Positions 8,357-16,619 of a stretch of DNA of 64,000 bases are shown piece by piece. The stretch comes from Jiangella gansuensis DSM 44835 (lineage in GTDB: Bacteria; Actinomycetota; Actinomycetes; Jiangellales; Jiangellaceae). Numbering within the stretch: the first letter of the stretch is position 1; every line of letters begins with the position of its first letter. The position numbers and the translations under genes are program-made. The stretch lies in the NCBI RefSeq assembly GCF_000515395.1, contig NZ_KI911782.1, positions 907,090-971,089 on the forward strand, read 5' to 3'. The notes beneath the pieces were generated by a model. It was not told where the DNA came from. It was given only the letters and a program-made list of their open reading frames with translations, and did not search any database.

Positions 8357-8815
8357 GTGCGAGTCGCCGAGATCATGACCAGTGCCACCGTCACCGACTC
8401 GACCACGGGGACGCTGCGCAGCGCGGCGGAGCAGATGTGGCGCCAGCAGCTCGGGTCCTTGGTCATCGTGGACGGCGACACCATCGCGGGCATCGTCACC
8501 GAACGGGACGTCCTGCGCGCGGTGGCCCGCGGCGCCGACCCGGACGCCGCACCGATTACCGACGTCATGACCCGCGACGTCATCACCGTCTCGCCCGACA
8601 CCCACATACGCGACGCGGCCCGGCTGATGGCGCAGCACTGGATCCGTCACCTGCCGATCGTCGACGGCGGCCGGCTGGTCGGCATCCTCAGTCAACGTGA
8701 CATCACCGGGGTCTTCGCCGCACTCTGGGACGAGAGCGGCGTCACCGAGATCGACGTGGACAACCTGGTACGCGAACGCCGACTCGCCCGCGTCGAAGCC
8801 GGCGACCTGGACTGA
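8357..8815 (+). CDS. CBS domain-pair protein
   Basis: 152 aa from a GTG preceded by GGGGGAG, preferred over an upstream in-frame ATG at 8303 without a ribosome binding site. The protein is two tandem CBS motifs and little else: VAEIMTSATVTDS...SLVIVDGDTIAGIVTERDVLRAV, then VMTRDVITVSPDTHIRDAARLM...HLPIVDGGRLVGILSQRDI. Such pairs bind adenosine nucleotides and act as energy or ligand sensors. An acidic tail of about 25 residues follows. It lies about 120 bases after the helicase/nuclease gene and 10 bases before the small acidic gene. The partner it regulates is unknown. Confidence 0.9.
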   Translation: MRVAEIMTSATVTDSTTGTLRSAAEQMWRQQLGSLVIVDGDTIAGIVTERDVLRAVARGADPDAAPITDVMTRDVITVSPDTHIRDAARLMAQHWIRHLPIVDGGRLVGILSQRDITGVFAALWDESGVTEIDVDNLVRERRLARVEAGDLD

Positions 8816-8825
8816 GGGGGCTGAC

Positions 8826-8963
8826 ATGACCAGCGGAACGGGCTGGGAGGACGACTTCGACGTCCTGCCCGACACCACCACCGACGAACGACCCACCGGC
8901 TGGGGCGACGACGACAGCTCCAACGACGACCGCCTGCTCGAGGACCGCCCACCCCACTGGTGA
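8826..8963 (+). CDS. small acidic protein, 45 aa, ending in DRPPHW
   Basis: An ATG with GAGGGGGCTGAC directly upstream opens a 45-codon frame 10 bases after the CBS gene. The product is rich in Asp and Glu (GWEDDFDVLPDTTTDERP, then GWGDDDSSNDDRLLEDRPPHW) and has three tryptophans. No membrane or signal segment is present, and it looks intrinsically disordered. I have the impression that a closing RPPHW tail recurs in small unstudied actinobacterial proteins, but I cannot check this. Its tight spacing to the CBS gene suggests co-expression. Confidence 0.65.
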   Translation: MTSGTGWEDDFDVLPDTTTDERPTGWGDDDSSNDDRLLEDRPPHW

Positions 8964-9000
8964 ACGTCCCGCCCCGCCGTTCCCGTCGCCCCGGCCCTAA

Positions 9001-9063
9001 ATGATCACGTCCACCATGGGTCCTCCCGCTCCACCAGGCATGCTTGTCTGCCGAAGCGGGAGA
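9001..9063 (+). repeat. 63-bp intergenic repeat, copy A
   Basis: Starts ATGATCACGT 38 bases after the stop of the 45-aa gene. It then contains TCCCGCTCCACCA, ATGCTTG and AGCGGGAGA at the same spacing as three other copies in the window. The TCCCGCT/AGCGGGA arms can form a hairpin. It sits between convergent genes and could terminate transcription, but conservation extends into the loop and the 5' part. Confidence 0.85.
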
Positions 9064-9117
9064 AGCCCTCGGGTGGCGCGGTCCAGGGCGCGGGCCAGGG
9101 CGCGGGCCCGGCCGGAT

Positions 9118-9507
9118 TCAGACGCGGTTGCGCAGCTGGTCGCGGATCTCGCGGAGCAGCAGGATGTCCTCGGGCGGCACCGCCTCTTCTTCGGCCTCCG
9201 GCTCCTGAGCCCGGCGCTCGCGCAGCTTGTTGATCGGCACCACGATGAAGAAGTAGACGGCGGCGGCGACGCACAGGAAGTTGAAGGTCGCGTCGATGAT
9301 CAGGCCGATGGAGAACTGGGCGTCGTTGAGCTCGAAGGTGGCCACCTGTGTCAGGTCCGGCTCACCGAAGATGGCGGCGATCAGCGGGTTGACGAAGCCG
9401 TCCACGATCGCGCCGATGATAGTGGTGAACGCCGCTCCGATGACGACCGCCACCGCGAGGTCGACCACGTTGCCCCGGGTGATGAATTCTCTGAAGCCCT
9501 TGACCAC
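9118..9507 (-). CDS. mscL: large-conductance mechanosensitive channel
   Basis: 129-aa MscL, the homopentameric tension-gated pore that releases solutes on hypo-osmotic shock. The N-terminus MVKGFREFITRGNVVDLAVA is the family amphipathic S1 helix running into TM1 (AVVIGAAFTTIIGAIV). TM2 is LCVAAAVYFFIVVPIN, followed by the charged C-terminal bundle helix ending LLREIRDQLRNRV. The length is normal. It is flanked by inverted copies A and B of the intergenic repeat, together with the SAF-domain gene. Confidence 0.96.
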   Translation of the reverse strand: MVKGFREFITRGNVVDLAVAVVIGAAFTTIIGAIVDGFVNPLIAAIFGEPDLTQVATFELNDAQFSIGLIIDATFNFLCVAAAVYFFIVVPINKLRERRAQEPEAEEEAVPPEDILLLREIRDQLRNRV

Positions 9508-9582
9508 GGATACCCCTTCTCGCTTGAGCCGATGTCCGGCCGGGCCACACCTTAACCGCTGAAAGGTGCCGGTTCAGGGAAA

Positions 9583-10209
9583 TCAGGAGGCCGCGACGGT
9601 GAACGACAACCGTGCGGCGACCGCGGCGGCGGCCAGATCCGCGGCCTGCTCGGGGGTGGCGGCGACCATCAGCAGCGCGCCCTCGGCGAGTGCGCCGTCC
9701 GTGGCCGGCGGCAGCGCGACGACCGAGACGTTCGCGGCGACCACCGCGGTGGCGGCCCCGCCGTCGAGCGCGGTGGCGAGGAGGTCGATGCGGTCGCCGG
9801 CACGCAGGTAGCCGGCGGCACCGGGGTCGGCGACGCGCACCGGGGCGGCGACGACGTCGGGCCCCCAGCCGGACAGCAGGCCTGGGCCGAGCAGCCGGCG
9901 GTCGGTGATGGGCTCGCCGGCCCGGACCGGCCCGGCGAGCAGCGCGTCCGCGGCATCGGTAGGGCCGACCTGGCCGGACGGCACAGCGTCGGGCGGCAGG
10001 TGGGCGACGGTCAGGTCGTCGTCGGTGAGCCGGTGGCCGCCGTCGAGATCACGCGCCGCGACCAGGACCTCGACCGTGGGTGGTGGCGACGGCGACGCGG
10101 CTTCGATGGCCAGCGCCACGGCCGCGGCGGCCAGCCCGGCGGCGAGCAAGCGGCGATGCCAGCCGACGGTGCGGGCGAAGCGTTGCAGGGTGGGCCGGAG
10201 GTCGTCCAT
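9583..10209 (-). CDS. SAF-domain protein (CpaB/RcpC-like)
   Basis: 208 aa with one N-terminal membrane helix (RLLAAGLAAAAVALAIEA, about residues 20-38) and a SAF domain over about residues 48-115 (VEVLVAARDLDGGHRLTDDDLTV, then VRAGEPITDRRLL). A C-terminal beta-rich region follows. CpaB/RcpC relatives are periplasmic parts of Flp/tad pilus machines, but no tad genes are in view. Many actinomycetes carry isolated SAF proteins of this size. It is 75 bases upstream of mscL on the same strand, with no sign of a functional link. Confidence 0.82.
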   Translation of the reverse strand: MDDLRPTLQRFARTVGWHRRLLAAGLAAAAVALAIEAASPSPPPTVEVLVAARDLDGGHRLTDDDLTVAHLPPDAVPSGQVGPTDAADALLAGPVRAGEPITDRRLLGPGLLSGWGPDVVAAPVRVADPGAAGYLRAGDRIDLLATALDGGAATAVVAANVSVVALPPATDGALAEGALLMVAATPEQAADLAAAAVAARLSFTVAAS

Positions 10210-10317
10210 GACGGTCGACGCTACGGCCCTGTGCCCCCTGCCAGGCGGTTATCCACAGGTCGAATCCGACGAATTTAGCCTGCGCCGAGGACCCCCACCG
10301 CGGCCCAGGCGAGGCGT

Positions 10318-10380
10318 TCTCCCGCTTCAGCAGGCAAGCATTCCTGGTGGAGCGGGAGCACCCCAACGCAACGTGATCAT
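10318..10380 (-). repeat. 63-bp intergenic repeat, copy B
   Basis: Reading the minus strand it begins ATGATCACGT 11 bases after the FmdB stop and ends AGCGGGAGA. It has the same 63-base length as copies A, C and D with no gap, and differs from copy A mainly at positions 11-19. It is downstream of the FmdB gene, in the same orientation relative to that gene as the other copies are to theirs. Confidence 0.85.
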
Positions 10381-10391
10381 TTGAGGCCGGG

Positions 10392-10757
10392 TCAGGCGGC
10401 GGAGGTGCTGGCCGCCTTGGAGCCGGAGCCGGAACTGGAGCTCGACGACGAACTGGAGCTCGACGAGGAGCTGTCCTTCGACGAGCTGTCCTTCGAGGAG
10501 CTGTCCGACGACGAGCTCGATGAGGTGGACGACTCCTTGGACTCCGCCGCCTTGGTGGTCCCGCTGGAGGCGCCGTTGCCGGAGCGGCTGTCGTTGCGGT
10601 AGAAGCCGGAGCCCTTGAACACGACACCGACGGCGGAGAACACCTTGCGCAGCCGGCCGCTGCACGCGGGGCACTCGGTCAGCGGGTCGTCGGTGAAGCT
10701 CTGCACCGCCTCCAGCGGTTCGTTGCATTCAGTGCAGACGTACTGGTACGTGGGCAC
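10392..10757 (-). CDS. FmdB-family zinc ribbon protein with Ser-rich tail
   Basis: 121 aa. The GTG at 10757 is chosen because GGAAGGA lies about 7 bases upstream and the product then begins VPTYQYVC, the usual FmdB N-terminus. The first 45 residues are a zinc ribbon with two Cys pairs, CTEC and CPAC, followed by KVFSAVGVVFKGSGFYRND. The last roughly 60 residues are almost only Ser with Lys and Asp, including runs of more than ten serines, and are certainly disordered. The molecular role of these putative regulatory zinc ribbons is not established. Confidence 0.88.
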   Translation of the reverse strand: MPTYQYVCTECNEPLEAVQSFTDDPLTECPACSGRLRKVFSAVGVVFKGSGFYRNDSRSGNGASSGTTKAAESKESSTSSSSSSDSSSKDSSSKDSSSSSSSSSSSSSSGSGSKAASTSAA

Positions 10758-10875
10758 GCGTTGGTCCTTCCGGGTCATGGTGAGGGCGCGACTGTTAGCA
10801 CTCGTGACCCTCGACTGCCAATAATGCGCCTTCGGGGGCCACCTTGTCCACGTGAGGCGCACCTCATGGGACGGT

Positions 10876-11445
10876 TCAGGTGCGAAGTGTGTACACCGCC
10901 CCGACGGTGGCGACCGCCCACAGCACGCTGGCCAGCGTGCCGATGATGAAGCGTTCGGCTGCGACCGGGCGGCGCAGCTCCGGGTACCGGCCCAGTCCCT
11001 TGACGCCCAGGACCAGCGCCAGCCCTTCGGGCCACCCGGCCAGCAGGGTGACGACGACGCCGATGCGCTCGAGCGCGCCGATGGAGGTGCCTCCGCGCAG
11101 GGTCTGCGGATCGGAGATGTTCATGGTGGCGTCGCCGCCGATGGTGTCGTCGCCGATGGCGCCGCGGCCGCGGTCGGCGACCCGCAGCAGCGCCGTCGCC
11201 ACCAGGCTGCCGCCGGTGACCGCCGTGACCACAGCCGCCGCGGCGGCGACGTCGCGCAACGTCGATTCTGCTGGCCCGCCAGCCAGCCCGAACAGCGCCG
11301 ACGCGCCAACGAGCGCCACGGGTATGCCGGCGGCGGTCAGCCAGGTGGAGGTGGGCGCGTCGGTGCGCCGGTGTTCGACGACGTACCAGGCGACGGCCCC
11401 GCTCACGCCCGCCGCGGCCAGGAGGATCACCGCGACCAGGTTCAC
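10876..11445 (-). CDS. multi-pass membrane protein, function unknown
   Basis: 189 aa from GTG at 11445, which overlaps the stop of the SatD-like gene in a GTGA arrangement. A longer upstream start is less likely because of this overlap. About five hydrophobic segments are visible: LVAVILLAAAGVSGAVAW, GIPVALVGASALFGLAGG, VAAAAAVVTAVTGGSLVATA, IGVVVTLLAGWPEGLALVL and FIIGTLASVLWAVATVGAVY. No known motif is recognised. Translational coupling to the SatD-like gene implies a shared function. Confidence 0.75.
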   Translation of the reverse strand: MNLVAVILLAAAGVSGAVAWYVVEHRRTDAPTSTWLTAAGIPVALVGASALFGLAGGPAESTLRDVAAAAAVVTAVTGGSLVATALLRVADRGRGAIGDDTIGGDATMNISDPQTLRGGTSIGALERIGVVVTLLAGWPEGLALVLGVKGLGRYPELRRPVAAERFIIGTLASVLWAVATVGAVYTLRT

Positions 11446-12026
11446 GCTGCCTCCCCGAGCAGCCGGGCCACGACGGGGCGGGTGTCGCGTTCCTGCTGCC
11501 ACAGCGCGACGGCGAGCCGCTGCCCGACGGCCTGCCGGCTGATCCCGAGGATCTGCGCGGCCTCACCGAATGTGTGCCCGGCCTCCACGAGGTCGACGGC
11601 GGCCCAGCCCGCGGGGCTGCGCCGGCCGACGACGGCGGCGAGGAGGGTGAGGACGGCGTCGGTGTCGGCGGCGGCCTCGTTCATCCCGACGACGGCGACA
11701 TGGTGCGGCCGCTGCTTGGCGGCGTCCAGGGCCGACCGGGCGTTGAGGAACGCCTGCCCGCGGGCGGAGCGGGTGCTGGCCGGCAACGGTTCGTCGATCG
11801 GCCCGGCCCCGATGCCGACACTCCACGCGTCCAGCCGCACCAGCAGCAGTGCCGCGTCGACCACGGCCTCCGGCTCTTCGAGCACCCCCTGGAATTCGTC
11901 GCCGGCCGTGCGTTCGAAGGACAGCAACGGCTCGTGGACGAGCTGCTTCAGCGTCGACAGCGCGTCCTCGACGAGATCGCGGCTGCGCCGGCTGCCGCGC
12001 TGGTCGACCGTCAGGACATAGACCAT
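11442..12026 (-). CDS. SatD-like protein with C-terminal helix-turn-helix
   Basis: 194 aa. The N-terminus (MVYVLTVDQRGSRRSRDLV) and the motif ERTAGDEFQGVL at about residues 38-49 match the SatD-like pattern. The GDEFQG box resembles the GGDEF/cyclase family loop. The C-terminal third has a clear helix-turn-helix, AGHTFGEAAQILGISRQAVGQRLAVALW, at about residues 148-175. A -10 like TAGCCT ends 6 bases before the ATG, so the mRNA is probably leaderless. It is co-translated with the following membrane protein and divergent from the penicillin acylase. Neither enzymatic activity nor DNA target is known. Confidence 0.75.
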   Translation of the reverse strand: MVYVLTVDQRGSRRSRDLVEDALSTLKQLVHEPLLSFERTAGDEFQGVLEEPEAVVDAALLLVRLDAWSVGIGAGPIDEPLPASTRSARGQAFLNARSALDAAKQRPHHVAVVGMNEAAADTDAVLTLLAAVVGRRSPAGWAAVDLVEAGHTFGEAAQILGISRQAVGQRLAVALWQQERDTRPVVARLLGEAA

Positions 12027-12174
12027 GCTGCAAGGCTACAACCTGGCGGCTCAACAGGAAAGCTCTCAACCTTGCTATCGACCATCGAAAGCTCCAGGCC
12101 TTGCAAGCCGTCCCAGAGCTTCCAGCCACGATCCGGGCCACGGGCGTCCGGGAACGGTCGCCTACGCTGTCCCG

Positions 12175-14760
12175 GTGACCCGTCGCCGCCTCGCCATCGC
12201 GTCGTCCGCCGTGGCGGGCCTCGTCGTGCTGGCGCTGGTGGCTACGGCGTCGCTGGGTGTGTGGTCCACCCGGCGGGCCTACCCGGACTACGACGGCACC
12301 GCCGAGATCCCGCGGCTCACCGCCGAGGTCGAGGTCATCCGCGACGCCAACGGCATCCCGCACATCTACGCCGACACCCCCGAGGACCTCTTCCGCGCCC
12401 AGGCGTACGTGCACGCGCAGGACCGGTTCTGGCAGATGGACGTGCGCCGGCACATCACGTCGGGCCGGCTGGCCGAGCTGTTCGGCGCCGACCAGGTCGA
12501 GACCGACGCGTTCGTACGCACCCTCGGCTGGGCGGAGGTGGCCCGCGCCGAGCTGCCGCTGATCAGCCCGGAGAGCCGGCGCTACTTCGACGCCTACGCC
12601 GACGGCGTCAACGCCTGGCTGGACGGGCACGACGGCGGTGAGCTCGGCCTGGCCTACACGCTGCTCGGGCTCACCGGCGGGGACGACGTGCCCGACCCCT
12701 GGACGCCGGTCGACTCGCTGAGCTGGCTCAAGGCCATGGCCTGGGACCTGCGCGGCAACATGCAGGACGAGGCGACCCGGGCGCTGCTGGCCGCCGAGCT
12801 GCCGGTGGAGCGGGTCGAGCAGCTGTACCCGCCGGCCGCCCCGGGCACCCCGCCGATCGTCGCCGACCAGGACACCTCCACGCAGCGGCCGCCCACGCTG
12901 GTCGGTCCCGACGGCGGGCCGGTGCCGCTCCCGGACGGCGCCACGCAGGCGCTGCGCTCGGCGACCGCCGTGCTGGGCAACGCACCGGTCACCTTCGGCA
13001 CCGGGACCGGCGTCGGGTCGAACGCGTGGGCCGTCGCCGGCGAGCACACCGAGAGCGGCGCCCCGCTGCTGGCCAACGACCCCCACCTCGCGCCGGGGCA
13101 GCCGTCCATCTGGTACCAGGTCGGGCTGCACTGCCGCGACGTCGGCCCGGAGTGCCCGTTCGACGTGGCCGGCTACTCCTTCGCCGGCCTGCCGGGCGTG
13201 ATCATCGGGCACAACCAGGACGTCGCGTGGGGCTTCACGAACCTCGGCCCCGACGTCACCGACCTCTACGTCGAACAGGTTCGCGACGACGACACCTACC
13301 GGGTGGGCGACCAGTGGGTGCCGCTGACGACCCGCGAGGAGACCATCGAGGTGGCCGGCGGCGACGACGTCACCATCACCGTCCGCGGCACCCGGCATGG
13401 CCCGATCCTCTCCGACCACGACGACCGCCTCGTCGACGTCGGCGAAGCGGCGGGCGGCGGGCCGGCCGACGACGCTGAAAGCGAGCCTGACGCCGTCGCC
13501 GGCGGCGAGTACGAGGTCGCGCTGCGCTGGACGGCGCTCGACCCGGGACGTACCGCCGACGCCATCTTTGCGCTCAACCGGGCGTCGGACTGGGAGACGT
13601 TCCGCGCCGCGGCCGCACTGTTCGACGTCCCGTCGCAGAACCTCGTCTACGCCGACGTCGACGGCAACATCGGCTACCAGGCGCCGGGGCGCATCCCGGT
13701 CCGCACCGCCGGCGACGGCCGGTACCCGGTGCCGGGCTGGACGGGCGAGTACGAGTGGGCCGGCTACATCCCGTTCGCCAACCTGCCCAGCGTGCTCAAC
13801 CCGGACCGCGGCCTCGTCGTCACCGCGAACCAGCCGGTGACCGGCGACGGCTACCCACTCCAGCTGACCGCCGACTTCGACCCCGGCCACCGCGCCGCCC
13901 GCATCCACCAGCTGCTCACCGAAGCCGTCGAGTCCGGCGACCCGCTCGACGCGGGCATCATGGCCGCGATCCAGCGCGACACCCACAACGCTGCCGCCGA
14001 CATCCTGCTGCCGCACCTGCTGGAACTGGACGCGCCGGACGGCTACTACGGCGACGGGTTGCGGCTGCTGGCCGACTGGGACGGCGCCATGGACGCGGAC
14101 TCCGCGGCCGCGGCCTACTTCGCCGCCGTGTGGCGCAACCTCATGGAGCTGACCTTCTACGACGATCTGCCCGAGGACGAGTGGCCCGACGGCGGCGGAC
14201 GCTGGTTCGAGGTGATGCGCGCGCTGCTCGACGCCCCGGCCGACCCGTACTGGGACGACACCGGCTCCGAGAACGTCGTCGAGACCCGCGACATCATCCT
14301 CGTCGAAGCCGCGCGCGACGCCCGCGACGAGATGACGGTCGAACAGGGCAAGGACGCCAGCCGCTGGGAGTGGGGACGGCTGCACGCGCTGCACCTGACC
14401 GAGCAGACGTTCGGCACCTCCGGCATCGGGCTGGTCGAGTGGCTGTTCAATCGCGGCCCGGTCGAGGTCGGCGGCGGCGGTTCCATCGTCGACGCCACCG
14501 GCTGGAACGCCGCCGACGGTTACGAGACGATCTGGGCGCCGTCGATGCGCATGATCGTCGACCTCGGCGACCTGGATGCATCCCGCTGGATCGACCTGAC
14601 CGGCGTGAGCGGCCACCCGTTCCACGAGCACTACGACGACCAGACGCCGCTGTGGCGCGACGGCGAGACCCTCCCGATGCGCTGGTCCCGCGACAGCATC
14701 GACGCCGCCGCGGAGCACACGTTCACCTTCGTCCCACCGGAGCCCACCGCCTCCGATTAG
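12175..14760 (+). CDS. penicillin acylase family protein (Ntn hydrolase)
   Basis: 861 aa from a GTG that lies 6 bases after the -10 like TACGCT, so probably leaderless. Residues 5-27 are a signal or membrane helix (LAIASSAVAGLVVLALVATA). The alpha-subunit region begins VIRDANGIPHIYADTPEDLFRAQAYVHAQDRFWQMD, typical of the family. Ser282 in GTGVGSNAWAVAGEHT is the expected N-terminal nucleophile of the beta subunit after autocleavage. NDPHL and later PVPGW and NPDRGLVVTANQ blocks follow. Family members cleave amide bonds in penicillins, acyl-homoserine lactones or lipopeptides; the substrate here is unknown. It probably acts outside the membrane. Confidence 0.93.
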   Translation: MTRRRLAIASSAVAGLVVLALVATASLGVWSTRRAYPDYDGTAEIPRLTAEVEVIRDANGIPHIYADTPEDLFRAQAYVHAQDRFWQMDVRRHITSGRLAELFGADQVETDAFVRTLGWAEVARAELPLISPESRRYFDAYADGVNAWLDGHDGGELGLAYTLLGLTGGDDVPDPWTPVDSLSWLKAMAWDLRGNMQDEATRALLAAELPVERVEQLYPPAAPGTPPIVADQDTSTQRPPTLVGPDGGPVPLPDGATQALRSATAVLGNAPVTFGTGTGVGSNAWAVAGEHTESGAPLLANDPHLAPGQPSIWYQVGLHCRDVGPECPFDVAGYSFAGLPGVIIGHNQDVAWGFTNLGPDVTDLYVEQVRDDDTYRVGDQWVPLTTREETIEVAGGDDVTITVRGTRHGPILSDHDDRLVDVGEAAGGGPADDAESEPDAVAGGEYEVALRWTALDPGRTADAIFALNRASDWETFRAAAALFDVPSQNLVYADVDGNIGYQAPGRIPVRTAGDGRYPVPGWTGEYEWAGYIPFANLPSVLNPDRGLVVTANQPVTGDGYPLQLTADFDPGHRAARIHQLLTEAVESGDPLDAGIMAAIQRDTHNAAADILLPHLLELDAPDGYYGDGLRLLADWDGAMDADSAAAAYFAAVWRNLMELTFYDDLPEDEWPDGGGRWFEVMRALLDAPADPYWDDTGSENVVETRDIILVEAARDARDEMTVEQGKDASRWEWGRLHALHLTEQTFGTSGIGLVEWLFNRGPVEVGGGGSIVDATGWNAADGYETIWAPSMRMIVDLGDLDASRWIDLTGVSGHPFHEHYDDQTPLWRDGETLPMRWSRDSIDAAAEHTFTFVPPEPTASD

Positions 14761-14801
14761 CCCCGCGGGAGTCCCTCGCCGGCTCGGCCCGTCGCGTGTG
14801 T

Positions 14802-14833
14802 CACCTGATCGTCGACGCGGGAACGATCAGGTG
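14802..14833. terminator. hairpin after penicillin acylase gene
   Basis: CACCTGATCGT at 14802-14812 pairs perfectly with ACGATCAGGTG at 14823-14833 over a 10-base loop. It lies 42 bases after the stop, in the 245-base convergent gap that runs to 15005. Related pieces, TTGATCG near 14870, ACGATCAGCTG near 14900 and TCACCTGATCC near 14936, recur in the rest of the gap as if a degenerate second stem were present. I see no gene in the gap. Confidence 0.65.
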
Positions 14834-15005
14834 GCAAAGGGGCGAGCGGCCAGGGCGCGGAGAACACTTGATCGCCTCCACGATGCGGACGGGAAACGAT
14901 CAGCTGCACCAACCGCCCGGAAAGGGTCTACTAGGTCACCTGATCCACATGGACACTCCGCGGCGCCGAGACAACCGGTCAGTGCGGGCACAACGCCGAG
15001 GCGGG

Positions 15006-15593
15006 TCAGCGGAGGCGGCGGACTCCGGACGGGGACGCGGCGGCGTCGACGGGGACGTCGTGCGGCTCGCGGGGGACGGGGATGTCCAGTACCTCGCCGT
15101 CGTGCAGCAGGGCGCAGCTGAACCCGCGTCCGAGCCGCCGGGCCAGGACCCGGTCGTAGGAGCCGCCGCCGCGGCCGAGCCGGAAGCCGTGCCGGTCGAC
15201 GGCCAGCCCGGGCACCAGGATCACGTCCGCGTCGAGCACCGCCGACGGCCCGAGCGGGACGCCGTCGGGCTCCAGCAGTCCGCGCGCAGCCGCGACCAGC
15301 GCACGCGGCCCGCGATACACGCCCCAGTCGAGATCGCCGTCGGGCAGCAGGATCGGCAGCAGCACGTCTACGCCGGTGTCGCTCAGCGCCTCGATCAGCG
15401 GCCCGGTGCCGGGCTCGCGGCCGACGGAGACGTAGCAGGCCACCCGGCGAGCCGCCGTGACCTCGGGCAATGCCAGCACGACGTCGCGCAGAGCTGCCGC
15501 CGCCGACGACAGCGCGGTGGCGTCCAGGCCGGCCCTGCCCTGCAGGAGGCGCGAGCGCAGCGCCCGCTTGGACTCCTTCACCGACACGCCCAC
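15006..15593 (-). CDS. 5-formyltetrahydrofolate cyclo-ligase
   Basis: 195 aa. The enzyme converts 5-formyl-THF to 5,10-methenyl-THF using ATP, recycling a dead-end folate. The substrate loop GRGGGSYDR at about residues 147-155 and the earlier ILVPGLAVDRHGFRLG block are diagnostic. The N-terminal KESKRALRSRLLQGR supplies the ATP-binding basic residues. The GTG at 15593 is chosen because TACGGT ends 6 bases before it, implying a leaderless message; GTG codons at 15587 and 15581 are alternatives. It is divergent from galU across an 81-base gap, the usual actinobacterial arrangement. Confidence 0.93.
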   Translation of the reverse strand: MGVSVKESKRALRSRLLQGRAGLDATALSSAAAALRDVVLALPEVTAARRVACYVSVGREPGTGPLIEALSDTGVDVLLPILLPDGDLDWGVYRGPRALVAAARGLLEPDGVPLGPSAVLDADVILVPGLAVDRHGFRLGRGGGSYDRVLARRLGRGFSCALLHDGEVLDIPVPREPHDVPVDAAASPSGVRRLR

Positions 15594-15674
15594 GAACCCA
15601 CCGTATGTGCCCAGCGCGGACGGTTGCGCCCGTCCTGCTTCTGCGCGACCGCCCGGGTTTGTAGGGTGACGCCC

Positions 15675-16619
15675 ATGAGCGCAGAGCGAACGGGACGAGA
15701 CGGAGCATCGGCCAGCCCTGTGACGAAGGTGGTCATCCCGGTCGCGGGCCTCGGGACGAGATTCCTGCCGGCCACCAAGGCGACCCCCAAGGAGATGCTG
15801 CCGGTGGTCGACAAGCCGGCCATCCAGTACGTCGTCGAGGAGGCGGTGACGGCGGGCTTGGAGGACGTGCTCCTGGTCACCGGCCGCAACAAGGACGCCA
15901 TCGAGAACCACTTCGACCGCGCGTGGGAGCTGGAGGCGGCGCTCGAGGCCAAGGGCGACGACGAGCGGCTGCGCCGGGTGCAGAAGTCGCAGGTGCTGGG
16001 CGACATCCACTACGTGCGGCAGGGCGACCCCCGCGGGCTCGGCCACGCGGTGCTGTGCGGCGCGCGCCACGTCGGGAACGAGCCGTTCGCCGTCATGCTC
16101 GGCGACGACCTCATCGACCCGCGCGACCCCCTGCTGCCGAAGATGCTCGACGTCCAGCGGCGCTACGGCGGCAGCGTCATCGCGCTCATCGAGGTCGACC
16201 CGGCGCAGGCACACATGTACGGCTGCGCGTCCGTCGAGCCGGCCGAGGACGACGTCGTCCGGGTCACCGACCTGGTCGAGAAGCCGGAGCCGGGCACCGC
16301 GCCGAGCAACCTCGCCATCATCGGCCGGTACGTGCTGCACCCGGCCGTGTTCGACGTGCTGCGCGAGACGCCGCCAGGGCGCGGCAACGAGATCCAGCTG
16401 ACCGACGCGCTCAAGACGCTGGCCGGCCGTTCCCGTGACGAGGACGGCGGCGGCGTGCACGCCGTGGTCTTCCGTGGCCGGCGCTACGACACCGGCGACC
16501 GCCTCGACTACCTGCGCACCATCGTCAGCCTGGCCAGTGAGCGCAGCGACCTCGGCGCCGACTTCCGCGGGTTCCTGCGCGAGTTCGTCGCCGACCTACC
16601 CGCCGAGGACACCCAGTGA
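15675..16619 (+). CDS. galU: UTP--glucose-1-phosphate uridylyltransferase
   Basis: 314 aa. It makes UDP-glucose for cell-wall and storage polysaccharides. The nucleotidyltransferase loop VAGLGTRFLPATKATPKEMLP lies at about residues 23-43, followed by VDKPAIQYVVEEAV, then GHAVLCGARH and the sugar-binding VEKPEPG. TAGGGT ends 7 bases before the ATG, so translation is probably leaderless; a GTG 15 codons downstream is the other possible start. It heads a five-gene operon in which every junction is a 4-base overlap. Confidence 0.96.
   Translation: MSAERTGRDGASASPVTKVVIPVAGLGTRFLPATKATPKEMLPVVDKPAIQYVVEEAVTAGLEDVLLVTGRNKDAIENHFDRAWELEAALEAKGDDERLRRVQKSQVLGDIHYVRQGDPRGLGHAVLCGARHVGNEPFAVMLGDDLIDPRDPLLPKMLDVQRRYGGSVIALIEVDPAQAHMYGCASVEPAEDDVVRVTDLVEKPEPGTAPSNLAIIGRYVLHPAVFDVLRETPPGRGNEIQLTDALKTLAGRSRDEDGGGVHAVVFRGRRYDTGDRLDYLRTIVSLASERSDLGADFRGFLREFVADLPAEDTQ

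Noticed and set aside
9001-10380. Copies A and B as terminal inverted repeats of a transposon carrying mscL
   Set aside because: No transposase and no target duplication are visible. All four copies share a fixed orientation relative to the gene they follow, which fits a 3'-end element better. A mobile origin remains possible.
11563-14718. 1051-codon minus-strand open frame
   Set aside because: It covers the penicillin acylase gene antisense; the plus-strand frame has family motifs and a leaderless start, and the minus frame has none.
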